64,000 nt of DNA from DASQHL01 sp963843685 (lineage in GTDB: Bacteria; Chloroflexota; Dehalococcoidia; DSTF01; JACRBR01). The notes beneath the pieces are model-generated. The model was not told the DNA's origin. It ran no database searches and was given only the letters and a program-made list of their open reading frames with translations. Location of the stretch: assembly GCA_963843685.1 (NCBI GenBank), contig CAWJLO010000019.1, forward strand, positions 1-64,000. Direction: 5' to 3'. Position numbers and translations under genes: made by a program. Below are positions 46,117 through 55,084 of this stretch, piece by piece. Within the stretch, counting starts at the first letter, position 1; each line of letters opens with the position of its first letter.

Positions 46117-47448
46117 TTGAGACTGCGCAAGCGCGAGTCTGGTCAGATTCTCGTTGCGGCCGTTCTGCTCATCCCTGTGTTGTTAGGCATGTCGGCCCTT
46201 GCCGTCGACTTGGGCAGCTACGCCGCCGAACGACGCTCGCTCCAGAACGACGCCGATGCGATGGCACTCGCCGCGGCGCAAGACCTCCCGGACGCCACCG
46301 CCGCTCAGGCGACAGCGCAGTCCTGGGCCACGAAGAACCGCGTCGACTGGAGCACGGTGACCTTCGCCGTTTCCGGAGGCAGCGTGAGCCCGCAGGTCTC
46401 CGTGTCCATCTCCAGGCCGCACGCGTTTCAGCTGATCAGCGCGCTCGGCGTCGGACCACAGAACGTGGGCGCTTCCGCCGTCGCCGCGAAGTACTCACCT
46501 GGCGGCATCGGCGGCGTCATGCCTTGGGCGATCACGCAGGACACCGTCAACGCCACGTCGCCCGGCGATCCCGTCACCATCAAATACGGTGCCGGCGGCG
46601 GCTCGACGGGCAACTTCGGCGCAATCGACATCGACGGCAACGGCGCCAGCACCTATCGCGACACGATCGAGCACGGCTCAACGGGAGCCATCTGCTCTAC
46701 CGCAATGGCGAACTGCAACACGGCCACGTGCCCGGGAACCTACCCGGGCAGCTGCGGGGAGAACTCGGCGAGTTGCGATGGGCCCGAGTGTGACTCGGAG
46801 CCCGGGAACATGGTCGGACCCACCGACACCGGCGTCCAATACCGTCTCGACCACACAAGCGCGCAGTGCGACTCGTTTTCGGACGTCTTCACGGCGCCCA
46901 GCGCGTTCGACGACCTCCAGCCTGAGGCGCAGTTCGCGGTGGCCCGGTTCGGGGCCGGCGGCCGCCTCTTGTCGCCACCCGCGGCCCCGCAACCCAAGAA
47001 GCCTACTGACACGCCGACGCCCGTGCCGTCGAACACGCCCGTTCCGCCCACGAGCACGCCGGTGCCGCCCACCAGCACACCGGCCCCCACGAATACGCCT
47101 GGCGGACCGACACCGACCACCTCGCCCGTACCTTCGCCGACGCCCGGAGACGGCTCCAGCGGCAAATACAAACTCAACCCAGCCTGCAACCCGTGGTCCG
47201 GCGGTGCCTGCCCGCAGCCCGACAACGGCGCTGCCTGTAGCCGGCGGGTGATCGTTATCCCGATTGTCGATGGCTTCGGCAACGGTAAGAAGCCCGTCAC
47301 CGTCGTGGGCTTCGCGCTTCTCTGGCTGGAAAGCAGCTCCAGCGGTGACGTCACCGGCCGATTTGTGAACGCCGACGTCAACATGGGCGCGCTTGTCGGC
47401 GCTTACGATCCGAATTCATTGATTCACTTCGTGAAACTGATCCAGTGA
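46117..47448 (+). CDS. TadG-like pilus-associated protein with Pro/Thr-rich region
   Basis: The 443-residue product starts with a short basic tail and hydrophobic segment, RESGQILVAAVLLIPVLLGM, followed by ALAVDLGSYAAERRSLQNDA: the TadG/TadE-like pseudopilin N terminus that is inserted in the membrane with the bulk outside. The extracellular part is Cys-rich (ICSTAMANCNTATCPG, SCDGPECDSE). A Pro/Thr-rich linker (TDTPTPVPSNTPVPPTSTP) spans about residues 294-343, a typical Chloroflexota surface-protein feature. The C-terminal domain is unrecognised. The start is TTG with GGAGG about ten bases upstream. It overlaps the next gene by four bases or lies just before it. No Tad ATPase or secretin is nearby. 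Confidence 0.82.
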   Translation: MRLRKRESGQILVAAVLLIPVLLGMSALAVDLGSYAAERRSLQNDADAMALAAAQDLPDATAAQATAQSWATKNRVDWSTVTFAVSGGSVSPQVSVSISRPHAFQLISALGVGPQNVGASAVAAKYSPGGIGGVMPWAITQDTVNATSPGDPVTIKYGAGGGSTGNFGAIDIDGNGASTYRDTIEHGSTGAICSTAMANCNTATCPGTYPGSCGENSASCDGPECDSEPGNMVGPTDTGVQYRLDHTSAQCDSFSDVFTAPSAFDDLQPEAQFAVARFGAGGRLLSPPAAPQPKKPTDTPTPVPSNTPVPPTSTPVPPTSTPAPTNTPGGPTPTTSPVPSPTPGDGSSGKYKLNPACNPWSGGACPQPDNGAACSRRVIVIPIVDGFGNGKKPVTVVGFALLWLESSSSGDVTGRFVNADVNMGALVGAYDPNSLIHFVKLIQ

Positions 47449-47486
47449 AAGTCGCTACGAAACAATTGCTGGCCAGAGGGAAGGAG

Positions 47487-47942
47487 ATGATGCGGCGAAG
47501 CGAACGCGCGCAGAGCCTCGTCGAGATCTCGATCGTCATCCCGATCTTCCTGCTCTTGGTCTTCGGCATCATCGACTTCGGCATGGGATTGCGGACCTAC
47601 ATCTCCGTGGAGCAGGCGACTCGCGAAGGCGCCCGCTTCGGTGTGGTCGGCAACGCGGCTGGGACGTTCACCACGGGTGGCTCTGGCGAGTGCAACGGGT
47701 CGACGACGACGACCGTTGTCGGCCGCGTCTGCGCCACCCTCAACGGCCTCGACCTGACGCACGTGACAAGCGTCAGCGTGACCTATCCGAACGGCAACTC
47801 TTCGGGCAACTCGGTCCGGGTCACCGTGACATACAGCTACAAGTACATCACGCCGGTCCAGCGATTAGTCAAGTTCTTCTCAGGCGGAAGTGTCGGGAGT
47901 TCCATCCCCATAACATCCACGACCGACATGCGCATCGAGTAA
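47487..47942 (+). CDS. TadE-like pseudopilin
   Basis: The roughly 150-residue protein has the TadE signature SLVEISIVIPIFLLLVFGII followed by DFGMG and VEQATREGARFG: one membrane helix with the E residue of the pilin-like motif, then a Ser/Thr/Gly-rich extracellular part with two cysteines (ECNGS, VCATLN). It works with TadG-like proteins in Flp/Tad pilus or related secretion machinery. I chose the ATG following GAGGGAAGGAG. A GTG 14 codons earlier overlaps the TadG stop and is possible through coupling. Confidence 0.85.
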   Translation: MMRRSERAQSLVEISIVIPIFLLLVFGIIDFGMGLRTYISVEQATREGARFGVVGNAAGTFTTGGSGECNGSTTTTVVGRVCATLNGLDLTHVTSVSVTYPNGNSSGNSVRVTVTYSYKYITPVQRLVKFFSGGSVGSSIPITSTTDMRIE

Positions 47943-47974
47943 TCAATCGCAAACGCGTTCAACGACGCGGAGCG

Positions 47975-48601
47975 CTACTCCAGCTCCTTCACCATCAGCA
48001 CGCGCCCCGGGATCCCCGTCATCCGCTCATACGCCGCGTCCCGCTTCGTCTCGACAATCCGGTACCCGTGCCGCGTGTACAGATGCTGCGCCGGGTTGAT
48101 CAACGACGTCGTCAGCGACATCCGCGCGAACCCCTCCCGCCGAGCCATCTCCTCTGCATGAGACAGCATCAACCCTCCGATGCCTCGGTTACGGAAGTCC
48201 GGGTGCACGTCCAGCTCGCCGATGTAGAACGACCCCGCCGGCCGTTCGAGGTCCACCCGCGGCCGTATCCGTTGATATTGCGCGTAACGGACGAGACCTC
48301 CCGGCCCCACGATCGCCAGCGCGGACACCATCACGCGCATGAATGACCACGGCGTGACGTGCGAGTCCTCGCCCGGCCGCTTCACCTCCACCAGCCCGAC
48401 GACCTGGCCGTCCACCACCGCCACGCTCGTCCGCCGCACGTCGATCTCGAATCCGTTCTCGATGATCAGCGCGCCGACTTTGCGCGCCTTCACCGGATCG
48501 GGCACGACGCCGAGGACATCGGCCTGGGGCTCATCGCACAAGATCGCGATCAGCCGGTCGATGTCACCCGCCCGCGCCGGCCGAATGTTCACGTCGCCCA
48601 T
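47975..48601 (-). CDS. GNAT-family N-acetyltransferase
   Basis: The 208-residue protein has the GNAT fold: VNIRPARAGDIDRLIAI, AVVDGQVVGLVEV and the acetyl-CoA-binding motif IGELDVHPDFRNRGIGGLML, followed by AEEMARREGFARMSLTTSL and LYTRHGYRIVETKRD. This is the motif A RNRGIG type of RimI-like enzymes. The substrate is unknown. A GATGAT box lies six bases before the ATG, hinting at a leaderless message. It converges with the tadE-like gene. Confidence 0.88.
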   Translation of the reverse strand: MGDVNIRPARAGDIDRLIAILCDEPQADVLGVVPDPVKARKVGALIIENGFEIDVRRTSVAVVDGQVVGLVEVKRPGEDSHVTPWSFMRVMVSALAIVGPGGLVRYAQYQRIRPRVDLERPAGSFYIGELDVHPDFRNRGIGGLMLSHAEEMARREGFARMSLTTSLINPAQHLYTRHGYRIVETKRDAAYERMTGIPGRVLMVKELE

Positions 48602-48723
48602 GCGTCAATCATCGCAGGCCGCGCGGTCATGAGCTGCGTCTGTCCCCGCTGCATATTTCGCAACGCAGCCTCGCCCACCGCTCGGTTCGCGACTGGTTCG
48701 CGGTCCAGGTTCTGCCTGGCGCC

Positions 48724-50169
48724 TCAGCGCCACGCCCCCCAGTACACCGGGTTCGTCATCGCGTGCACGACCTCGCCCCGGTCCGGCCGCCCCCGGAACC
48801 CCCGCACCTCGCAACGAACGTAGTCGTCGCCCTCGAGCCGCAGCTCGAACTCCTCGTCGTACTCCTCCACCGCCGGCGTCAGCTCCTTCACCAGCCCGCC
48901 CTTCGAGAAGAACCGCAGGTGCTTCCCGTCCGGTCCTCGGTACGACACATGGAACTTCACGACGCGCTCCGCCGGTTCCGCGATCAGATCCCCCGGCAAC
49001 ACCTCGAACACCCCGTCCCCGTCCGCGTCCGCCCGCAGCTCGATGTACGGCCCCGTCGGCGCCTCCGAGATGAACACGTGCCCCTTCGACACCGCGTCCA
49101 GCACCGCGCGCTGCGTCAGCGGCCCCTCGACGTACACCCACGTGCACGGCTCGCCCGGACCGTTCGGCTGCGTCATCACCGCCGGCGGAATGCAATGCGA
49201 GTCGCTGCCGCCCACAGCCACCATCCGCTCCCCCCGCTGCAGGTGCCCCGTCCAGCGCTCCAGCGCCGGCTCGTTGAACCACCGCCACGGCGCGTTCCAT
49301 ACCTCGATCGCCTGGTACCCCCCGACCCCGCCGAACTTCCACGGGATCGGCGAGTCCGGGTGGTTGATCGAGAACATCGACCCCCGCGCGTTCGCGTCCG
49401 CCACCAGCTTCTGGATCAGCGCCTCGTCGCCCGCCGCCCGGAAGTCCACCCACCCGTCCACACCCCACACGTTCGCGTGGCCGCCGTACATCGTCACCTC
49501 TTCGCCCGGGATGAGCAGCGGCGCCCGGTCGTTCAGCCGCGCCAGCTCGTCCCAGTGGCTGATCGTGTTGTGGTCCGTCAGCGCGAAGTACTCGAGCCCC
49601 ACGTTCCTCGTGTAGTTGACGATCTCCTCGACCGTGTTCTGCCCGTCGCTGTGCTCGCTGTGCGCGTGCAGGTCCCCCCGGTACCACCTCCCCCGGCCGT
49701 TCGAGCCGCCCGCCACCACCTCCGCGCGCGGCATCCCCGGCACCCGCGGCTCCCCCACGGGCTCATCCGCCGCCTCCGGGTCGACGTCCAGCTCCACGTT
49801 CACCCGATACGGCACGCGCGCATCCTGGATCTGCGGACAGCCGAGCATGATGTGCCACTCGCCCGGCTGGATCGGCCCGCGCAGGTACCCCGGCGTCGCC
49901 GCCTCCGGCCCGATGAAGAAGCTGTTCCGCGACGTCCCGCTCCACCCCCGGAACCCGCCCGTCAGGAAGTCAATCCCCCGCACGTCGAACAGCCCGATGT
50001 CCACGCTGTTCCCCGGATGCGTCTCCTTCGCTCCCTGCGTCTGGTTGTCGTAGTGATAGCTGACCTCCAGCCGCCGCGTCCCCGCCGGCACCGTGAACGG
50101 CAGGTACGTGAACTGCGTCACCTCGTGCTCGGGCGTCAGCATCCCTTCGAGCCGGATCTTGTGTCGCAT
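48724..50169 (-). CDS. CehA/McbA-family PHP metallohydrolase
   Basis: The 481-residue protein has a beta-sandwich N-terminal region (residues about 1-150) followed by a PHP domain with RGDLHAHSEHSDG, FALTDHNTISHW, LIPGEEVTMYGGHANVWG, SINHPDSPIPW and VAVGGSDSHCIPP. CehA-like proteins hydrolyse carbamates or other esters and are related to PHP phosphoesterases. A final strand-rich domain ends in VRCEVRGFRGRPDRGE. GAGGAGCGAATG lies before the start. No signal peptide is obvious. The substrate cannot be named. Confidence 0.9.
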   Translation of the reverse strand: MRHKIRLEGMLTPEHEVTQFTYLPFTVPAGTRRLEVSYHYDNQTQGAKETHPGNSVDIGLFDVRGIDFLTGGFRGWSGTSRNSFFIGPEAATPGYLRGPIQPGEWHIMLGCPQIQDARVPYRVNVELDVDPEAADEPVGEPRVPGMPRAEVVAGGSNGRGRWYRGDLHAHSEHSDGQNTVEEIVNYTRNVGLEYFALTDHNTISHWDELARLNDRAPLLIPGEEVTMYGGHANVWGVDGWVDFRAAGDEALIQKLVADANARGSMFSINHPDSPIPWKFGGVGGYQAIEVWNAPWRWFNEPALERWTGHLQRGERMVAVGGSDSHCIPPAVMTQPNGPGEPCTWVYVEGPLTQRAVLDAVSKGHVFISEAPTGPYIELRADADGDGVFEVLPGDLIAEPAERVVKFHVSYRGPDGKHLRFFSKGGLVKELTPAVEEYDEEFELRLEGDDYVRCEVRGFRGRPDRGEVVHAMTNPVYWGAWR

Positions 50170-50313
50170 CGTCCATTCGCTCCTCGAACTCGTGCGGGGA
50201 AGGCCAGTGCGAGCGTATCAGCACCGCCGCTGGGCTCAAGTCACACGCGGTTTACGTTACCGCCGCCCTCGTGCGACAATCGCCCGAACCACATCCGGAA
50301 GATGGGAGGCACG

Positions 50314-51615
50314 ATGGACTGGCGCCGGCAGTACGCCGACAAGCTCCGCACCGCCGAGGAGGCCGCCGGCCTCATCAAGTCCGGCGACAACGTCTACGTC
50401 GGCATGTTCGGCAGCACGCCCGAAGGCCTCGCGAAGGCACTCTACGCCCGCCACCCTGAGCTGACCGGCGTCACCATCTACCACTACATCAGCCCCTTCG
50501 TCTGGGCCACGCCGGAGACGCAGGGCCACTTCGACCTCATCACGTCCTTCGCCACCCCCGCCGACCGCAAACAGGTGCAGGCGGGGACCGCCGACTACCA
50601 GCCCATCGGCAACTTCCGGGAGTCCTACATCAAGGACATCATCGGCCACATGAACGTGGCGATGGTCAAGACCTCGCCGCCCGATGCCCGCGGCTACATG
50701 AGCTTCGGGCCCGCACTCTGGATCAACCGCACCCTCTGCGATATCGCCCCCACGATCCTCTGCGAGGTCGACGAGCGCCTCATCCGCACCTACGGCGAGA
50801 ACTTCCTCCACATCTCGGAGGTCGCCGCTTTGGTCGAGCACCAATCCGCGAACGATGCCGCACCGCCGATCCCGCCTCGCACGGACGAGGTCATCGCCGC
50901 CGCCGAAGTGATCTGCACGCTCGTCGCCAGTGAGCTCATTCACGACGGTGATACGGTCCAGATGGGACTCGGCGACGTCACCTCCGCCATGGCCCTCTAC
51001 CTCGGCGACAAGCACGACCTCGGCATCCAGACGGAGCTCATCCCCGGCGGCGTCGCTGATCTCGTCGAGCAAGGCATCATCACCGGCCGCCGCAAGCAGA
51101 TCGCCCCAGGCAAGGTCATCGGCTCCGCCTTCGCCATCCTTCCGCCCGAGGAACTCGCCCGCGCCGACATGAACCCGAAGTTCGAACTCTGGGACTTCTG
51201 CCACACCGACGACCTCCGCGTCCTCGTCCGCGAGGACAACTTCGTCGCCATCAACAACGCCCTCCAGATCGACCTCACCGGCCAGGTCACCGCCGAGACG
51301 CTCAACGGCAAGGTCTACAGCGGCCCCGGCGGCCAGACCGTCTTCGCCATCGCCGCCTCCTGGTCGGAGGGCGGCCGCTCGGTTATCGCCGTCCCCTCCA
51401 GCTCAGTCACCGGCGACGTCCGCCACTCGCGCATCCTCGCCGAACTCCCGCCCGGCACCGCCGTCACCGTCCCCCGCACCTACGTCGACTACGTCGTCAC
51501 CGAGTACGGCATCGCCACCCTGCGCGGGAAGACGCAACGCCAGCGCGCCGAGGAGCTCATCGCCGTCGCCCACCCCGACTTCCGCGCCGAGCTCCGCCGC
51601 GAAGCCGCGCTCTGA
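50314..51615 (+). CDS. Acetyl-CoA hydrolase/CoA-transferase family protein
   Basis: The 433-residue protein belongs to the acetyl-CoA hydrolase/4-hydroxybutyrate CoA-transferase family, which moves CoA between carboxylates through a glutamyl-CoA intermediate. The candidate catalytic residue is Glu241 in LGIQTELIPGG. Other family marks are SGDNVYVGMFGSTPEGLAKA, TVQMGLGDVTSAMA, YSGPGGQTVF and VTEYGIATLRGKTQRQRAEE. GGGAGG lies before the chosen ATG; a start four codons upstream is less likely. The substrate pair is not determinable, but a role in short-chain acyl-CoA metabolism fits the thiolase elsewhere in the window. Confidence 0.92.
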   Translation: MDWRRQYADKLRTAEEAAGLIKSGDNVYVGMFGSTPEGLAKALYARHPELTGVTIYHYISPFVWATPETQGHFDLITSFATPADRKQVQAGTADYQPIGNFRESYIKDIIGHMNVAMVKTSPPDARGYMSFGPALWINRTLCDIAPTILCEVDERLIRTYGENFLHISEVAALVEHQSANDAAPPIPPRTDEVIAAAEVICTLVASELIHDGDTVQMGLGDVTSAMALYLGDKHDLGIQTELIPGGVADLVEQGIITGRRKQIAPGKVIGSAFAILPPEELARADMNPKFELWDFCHTDDLRVLVREDNFVAINNALQIDLTGQVTAETLNGKVYSGPGGQTVFAIAASWSEGGRSVIAVPSSSVTGDVRHSRILAELPPGTAVTVPRTYVDYVVTEYGIATLRGKTQRQRAEELIAVAHPDFRAELRREAAL

Positions 51616-51715
51616 CTCCCGCCTCTCGCGTCCCGCGTCTCGCCTCGCGCTTCCATCCTTCCCAAATCCCGCCGAACATGGAAACATGAGCCCGGCGCAG
51701 CTCAGGAGGCCCCGC

Positions 51716-52162
51716 ATGCCAGAACTCCCGCTCGATGATCCCGTCGTCGCCGAGCTGCTGAACGGCCCCAACCTCTGCCGCCTCGCCTACGTCGGCCGCA
51801 ACGGCCGCCCTCACGTCGTCCCCATCTGGTGCATGTACCGCGACGGCGAGATCCTCATGGTCACTGGCCCCAAAGCCGATAAGGTCACCGCCCTCGAGCA
51901 CAACGGCGCCGTCGCCCTCACCATCGACTCCAGCAAGCCCCCCTACCACGTACTCCTCATCGATGGCGACGCCACCGTCGAGCACACCGAAGGCATGGCG
52001 CCCGAATACCCGGAGATCGTCGGCCGCTACCTCGGCGCCGGCGCCGACGCCTACCTCGCCCCCATGCGCGACCGCGTGAAGACGCAGCGCCGCATCCGCG
52101 TGAAAGTGCGCTCCTGGCGCGTCCTCGACTTCGTCAAGCGGTTCCCGAAGAGCCTGCGATGA
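51716..52162 (+). CDS. Pyridoxamine-phosphate-oxidase-fold flavin/F420-binding protein
   Basis: The 148-residue split-barrel protein has LAYVGRNGRPHVVPIWCMYR, ILMVTGPKADKV, VALTIDSSKPPYHVLLIDGD and a C-terminal RRIRVKVRSWRVLDF, typical of the PNPOx-like/Rv1155 group that bind FMN or F420. A true PdxH role is unlikely because of length and missing residues. AGGAGG seven bases upstream defines the start. It overlaps the next gene by four bases (ATGA). Confidence 0.85.
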   Translation: MPELPLDDPVVAELLNGPNLCRLAYVGRNGRPHVVPIWCMYRDGEILMVTGPKADKVTALEHNGAVALTIDSSKPPYHVLLIDGDATVEHTEGMAPEYPEIVGRYLGAGADAYLAPMRDRVKTQRRIRVKVRSWRVLDFVKRFPKSLR

Positions 52163-52803
52163 ACGACGTCGAAGAGCTCCTCCGCGCGTCGCTCCTCAAG
52201 GTCCCCGCCGGCCTCGCCGAGCACGTCATGCGCGTCGTCCACGAGGCCCGCACCCTCGCCGAGATCCACAACGTCGACCGCGACGCCGCCACCATCGCCG
52301 CCCTCGGCCACGACCTCATGCGCGCCCACAGCAACGAGCGTCTGCTCCACATCGCCGGCGAGCAGGGCTACCCGGCCGACCCCGTCGACCGCTTCGAGCC
52401 CATCCTCCTCCACGGCCCGCTCGCCGTCCCCGTCCTCCGCGAGCAGTACAAGGTGATCGATGCCGACGTCCTCGGCGCCGTCGCCTACCACACCACCGCC
52501 CACGCCGGCATGACGCCGCTCCAGAAGCTCATCTTCATCGCCGACAAGATCGAACCCCACAAGCGCGACCGCGCCCCGGTGCCGATCGACCGCGTCATCG
52601 ATCTCGCCCAGCACGATCTCGACGCCGCCATGCTCGCCTACCTCGACTTCTTCGTCGTCGAAGCCGTCGAAGGCGGCTGGGCCCTCCACCCCAACACCGT
52701 CGCCGCCCGCAACGAGCTGGTGATGCACCGCCGACCCGCGCCCCCACCCCAACCCCTCAGCGCCGACATCGACGACTCCGACGACTTCCCAACCCAGGCG
52801 TAG
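52159..52803 (+). CDS. HD-domain hydrolase (YqeK/Ap4A hydrolase-like)
   Basis: The 214-residue protein has the HD metal site in EHVMRVVHEARTLAE and ALGHDLMRAHSNERLL, then LLHGPLAVPVLRE, AVAYHTTAHAGMTPLQKLIF and IADKIEPHKRDR, the signature of YqeK-like symmetrical diadenosine-tetraphosphate hydrolases. A Pro-rich, acidic tail follows. It starts inside the upstream PNPOx-like gene, so both are coupled. YqeK usually sits with nadD or rsfS; neither is here. Confidence 0.88.
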   Translation: MNDVEELLRASLLKVPAGLAEHVMRVVHEARTLAEIHNVDRDAATIAALGHDLMRAHSNERLLHIAGEQGYPADPVDRFEPILLHGPLAVPVLREQYKVIDADVLGAVAYHTTAHAGMTPLQKLIFIADKIEPHKRDRAPVPIDRVIDLAQHDLDAAMLAYLDFFVVEAVEGGWALHPNTVAARNELVMHRRPAPPPQPLSADIDDSDDFPTQA

Positions 52804-52841
52804 CCCGGCCGTCGCGATCTTCGTTGCTCAACAGATGTGGT

Positions 52842-54329
52842 CTAAGCCCGTCCCGGCATGACAGCGCCTACTTCGCCCGTGGCGCTCCGCTCGGAGCCGG
52901 AATCCTCCGCCGCCGCGTGCCGCACCAAGTACAGCGCCACCAGCACCATCAACGCCCCCAGGAACAGGTACGACTGCAGGAACGTGAACCAAGAGTCCGC
53001 GAACCCGCGCGTAATGTAGAACAGGTTGCTCGAGAGCACGTAGGCCACCGCCAGGTACGCCATCGACGCCGCTCCGAACACCGGCCGCCGCAGCATCGCA
53101 GGCAGCAGCACCGCGAAGATCGGCATCAGGATCCCGTAGTGGTGGTACCAGGCGATAGGCGACGCGATCGTGATCGAGAGCGCCGCCACCATCAGGTCCA
53201 GCACCGGCTCGCTCACGTACTCCGCCCGCCGCCACAGCAGCCCCAGCCCCAGGATCGCCGCCGTCGACACGATCGTGCTGATGTACACGGGCCAGCGGAA
53301 CGGCGGGAAGTTCGGCTCCAGCACGCCCGCGTTGTCGCCGTTATGCAGCACTCGGTTCACCAGCCCGTTCACCGACTGGTTGCCGTAGTACGCCTCGCCG
53401 TGTTTCGAGAGGTACGACAGAAACGACACGTAGTCCAGGTTCGCCTGCAACCCGTACACCGCCACTGCCGCTACCGCGCCGACCACGCCGACCGCCAGCA
53501 ACGACCCCGCGAAGCTCCACTGCTTGCGCAGCGCCGCCCACACCAGCAGTAGCGCCATCTGCGGCTTCAGCAGCGCCGTCAGCCCCGCCGCCAGTCCCGC
53601 CGCCACGGGTTGCCGCTTCATCGTCAGCCACACCATCGCCGCGAAGAGGAAGTCGATCCATGGCTGGATCTGCCCCAGCGTGAACCCTCTCACCAGCGGA
53701 TAGAACGTCAGCGCCAGTCCAGCCGCGATCGCCATCCGCATCCACTCGTCGCCGCGTGACGCGCCCGACAGCACAGAGAGGTTCAGGTGCTCCCGGCATG
53801 AGTCGCGGAAGATCAGCGCCACCAGCAGCGCCGTCCCCCACACGGCCAGCCACGACGCCAGGTTCAGCGGCGCCCAATGGATCGTGTCCCCCGGCAGCAG
53901 GACGTGGATCACCTCCAGCGGGAACAGGCTCGAGAGCGGGTACTGGAACTTCTGCAGCTCCACATGCCACACGTGGTCGTACACGGAACCGCTCGCACCC
54001 GACTTCAGGAACTTCCACGCCTCTGTCATCGGCTGCCACGAGTCCGCCTTGCTCGTCCGGAACAGCAGGAATCTGCCGAACTGCAGCAGCGCGCCCTGGT
54101 GACGCGCCGCCACCTCCTCAGGCGGATCGAACTGGTACCACCGCCACGTCAGCTCCAGCACGACGTTCAGCACGATCGCGTTCAGGAACGCGAAGATCGC
54201 CAGGTAGCGCGTCATCGGCGACAGCGACCGCACGCGGCCCAGCAACACGCCTACTTCGCCGTCGCCTGCCTGCGCCCTCCCGGCAGCCGGCTCGTTCGAT
54301 TGGCTGTGGCTCGTCTCGCGCATTTCCAC
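52842..54329 (-). CDS. GT87-like membrane glycosyltransferase
   Basis: The 495-residue integral membrane protein has about ten hydrophobic helices and resembles DUF2029/GT87 mannosyl- or arabinosyl-type GT-C transferases that use polyprenyl-phosphate sugars: FKSGASG-like loop, a large first extracytoplasmic loop with an acidic pair, FTLGQIQPWIDFLFAAMVWL and LLKPQMALLLVWAALRK (KPQ motif). The N terminus is cytosolic and variable. The start may be GTG or the ATG two codons later; neither has a clear ribosome site. It probably builds cell-surface glycans. Flanking genes give no pathway. Confidence 0.8.
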   Translation of the reverse strand: MEMRETSHSQSNEPAAGRAQAGDGEVGVLLGRVRSLSPMTRYLAIFAFLNAIVLNVVLELTWRWYQFDPPEEVAARHQGALLQFGRFLLFRTSKADSWQPMTEAWKFLKSGASGSVYDHVWHVELQKFQYPLSSLFPLEVIHVLLPGDTIHWAPLNLASWLAVWGTALLVALIFRDSCREHLNLSVLSGASRGDEWMRMAIAAGLALTFYPLVRGFTLGQIQPWIDFLFAAMVWLTMKRQPVAAGLAAGLTALLKPQMALLLVWAALRKQWSFAGSLLAVGVVGAVAAVAVYGLQANLDYVSFLSYLSKHGEAYYGNQSVNGLVNRVLHNGDNAGVLEPNFPPFRWPVYISTIVSTAAILGLGLLWRRAEYVSEPVLDLMVAALSITIASPIAWYHHYGILMPIFAVLLPAMLRRPVFGAASMAYLAVAYVLSSNLFYITRGFADSWFTFLQSYLFLGALMVLVALYLVRHAAAEDSGSERSATGEVGAVMPGRA

Positions 54330-54465
54330 ATAACTCGGAACGTCCCGCTGAGGCGCGCGTTACCGGATGCGCGCTCGCGCGATGCCCATTATGTCGATGG
54401 ATACGGCTGCAACGCGAGGCCAACGTCAAGACCGCGGGTCAGGTCGGGAGCGGGATGCGCGTGGG

Positions 54466-55084
54466 CTACGCCGGCGTGAAGCTCAGCGTGTACCCCAACC
54501 GCTGCTGCCGCCGCTCCACCATCGAGAACCCGCACGCCTCGCACAGGTCCCGCACGCTCGCTTCGAGCTGATAGTCCGGGTCCCCCAGCGACTCCATGAT
54601 CGAAAGCACACCGCCCGGCTTCAGCACCCGCCGCAGCTCCGCCACCGCCCTCGGCCGGTCCGGGATCTCCCCCAGCACCGTCACGAGGTAGGCCTCGTCG
54701 ACACACCCGTCTCGCAGCGGCAACCGCACGCCGTCACCGACGATCGGCAACGCCCTCGCAGGCCTGCGCCTCATCCAGCCGCTCCCGCAGGATCGACACC
54801 ATCCCCGGCTGCACGTCCACGCAGAGCACCCGACCGCGCGGCCCCACCGCCCTGCTCGCCTCGATCGAGAAGTACCCCGGCCCCGGCCCCAACTCCAGCA
54901 CCGTGTCCCCTTCTCGCACCCCGAACGACCGCACCATCTCGCCGACGGGATGCAGCAACGACCGCTGCGGGCTCAACAGCATGAACGCCTGGCTCGGCGG
55001 GATCGGCCCACCCCGCCCATACCGCTCCCGCACCCAGATCCACGCGAACACCGCCCCCGCCGCACTCACCGCCCCCCACGCCAT
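54466..55084 (-). CDS. Class I SAM-dependent methyltransferase, frameshifted
   Basis: The product of about 205 residues has an N-terminal membrane-proximal helix (AWGAVSAAGAVFAWIWV), then motif I VLELGPGPGYFSIEAS and VLCVDVQPGM. The continuation in the next frame carries LPIVGDGVRLPLRDGCVDEA, VLGEIPDRPRAVAELRRVLK and PGGVLSIMES (motifs II and III). Removing one base of the pair at 54761-54762 restores a single frame. It resembles UbiE/MenG-type C-methyltransferases but lacks a diagnostic substrate motif. The gene stands alone, and whether it is intact in the organism depends on that base. Confidence 0.75.

Noticed and set aside
48763..50313. A long N-terminal extension of the CoA-transferase
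   Set aside because: It is Arg/Pro/His-rich antisense sequence of the CehA-like gene; the true start at 50314 has GGGAGG and the conserved N terminus.
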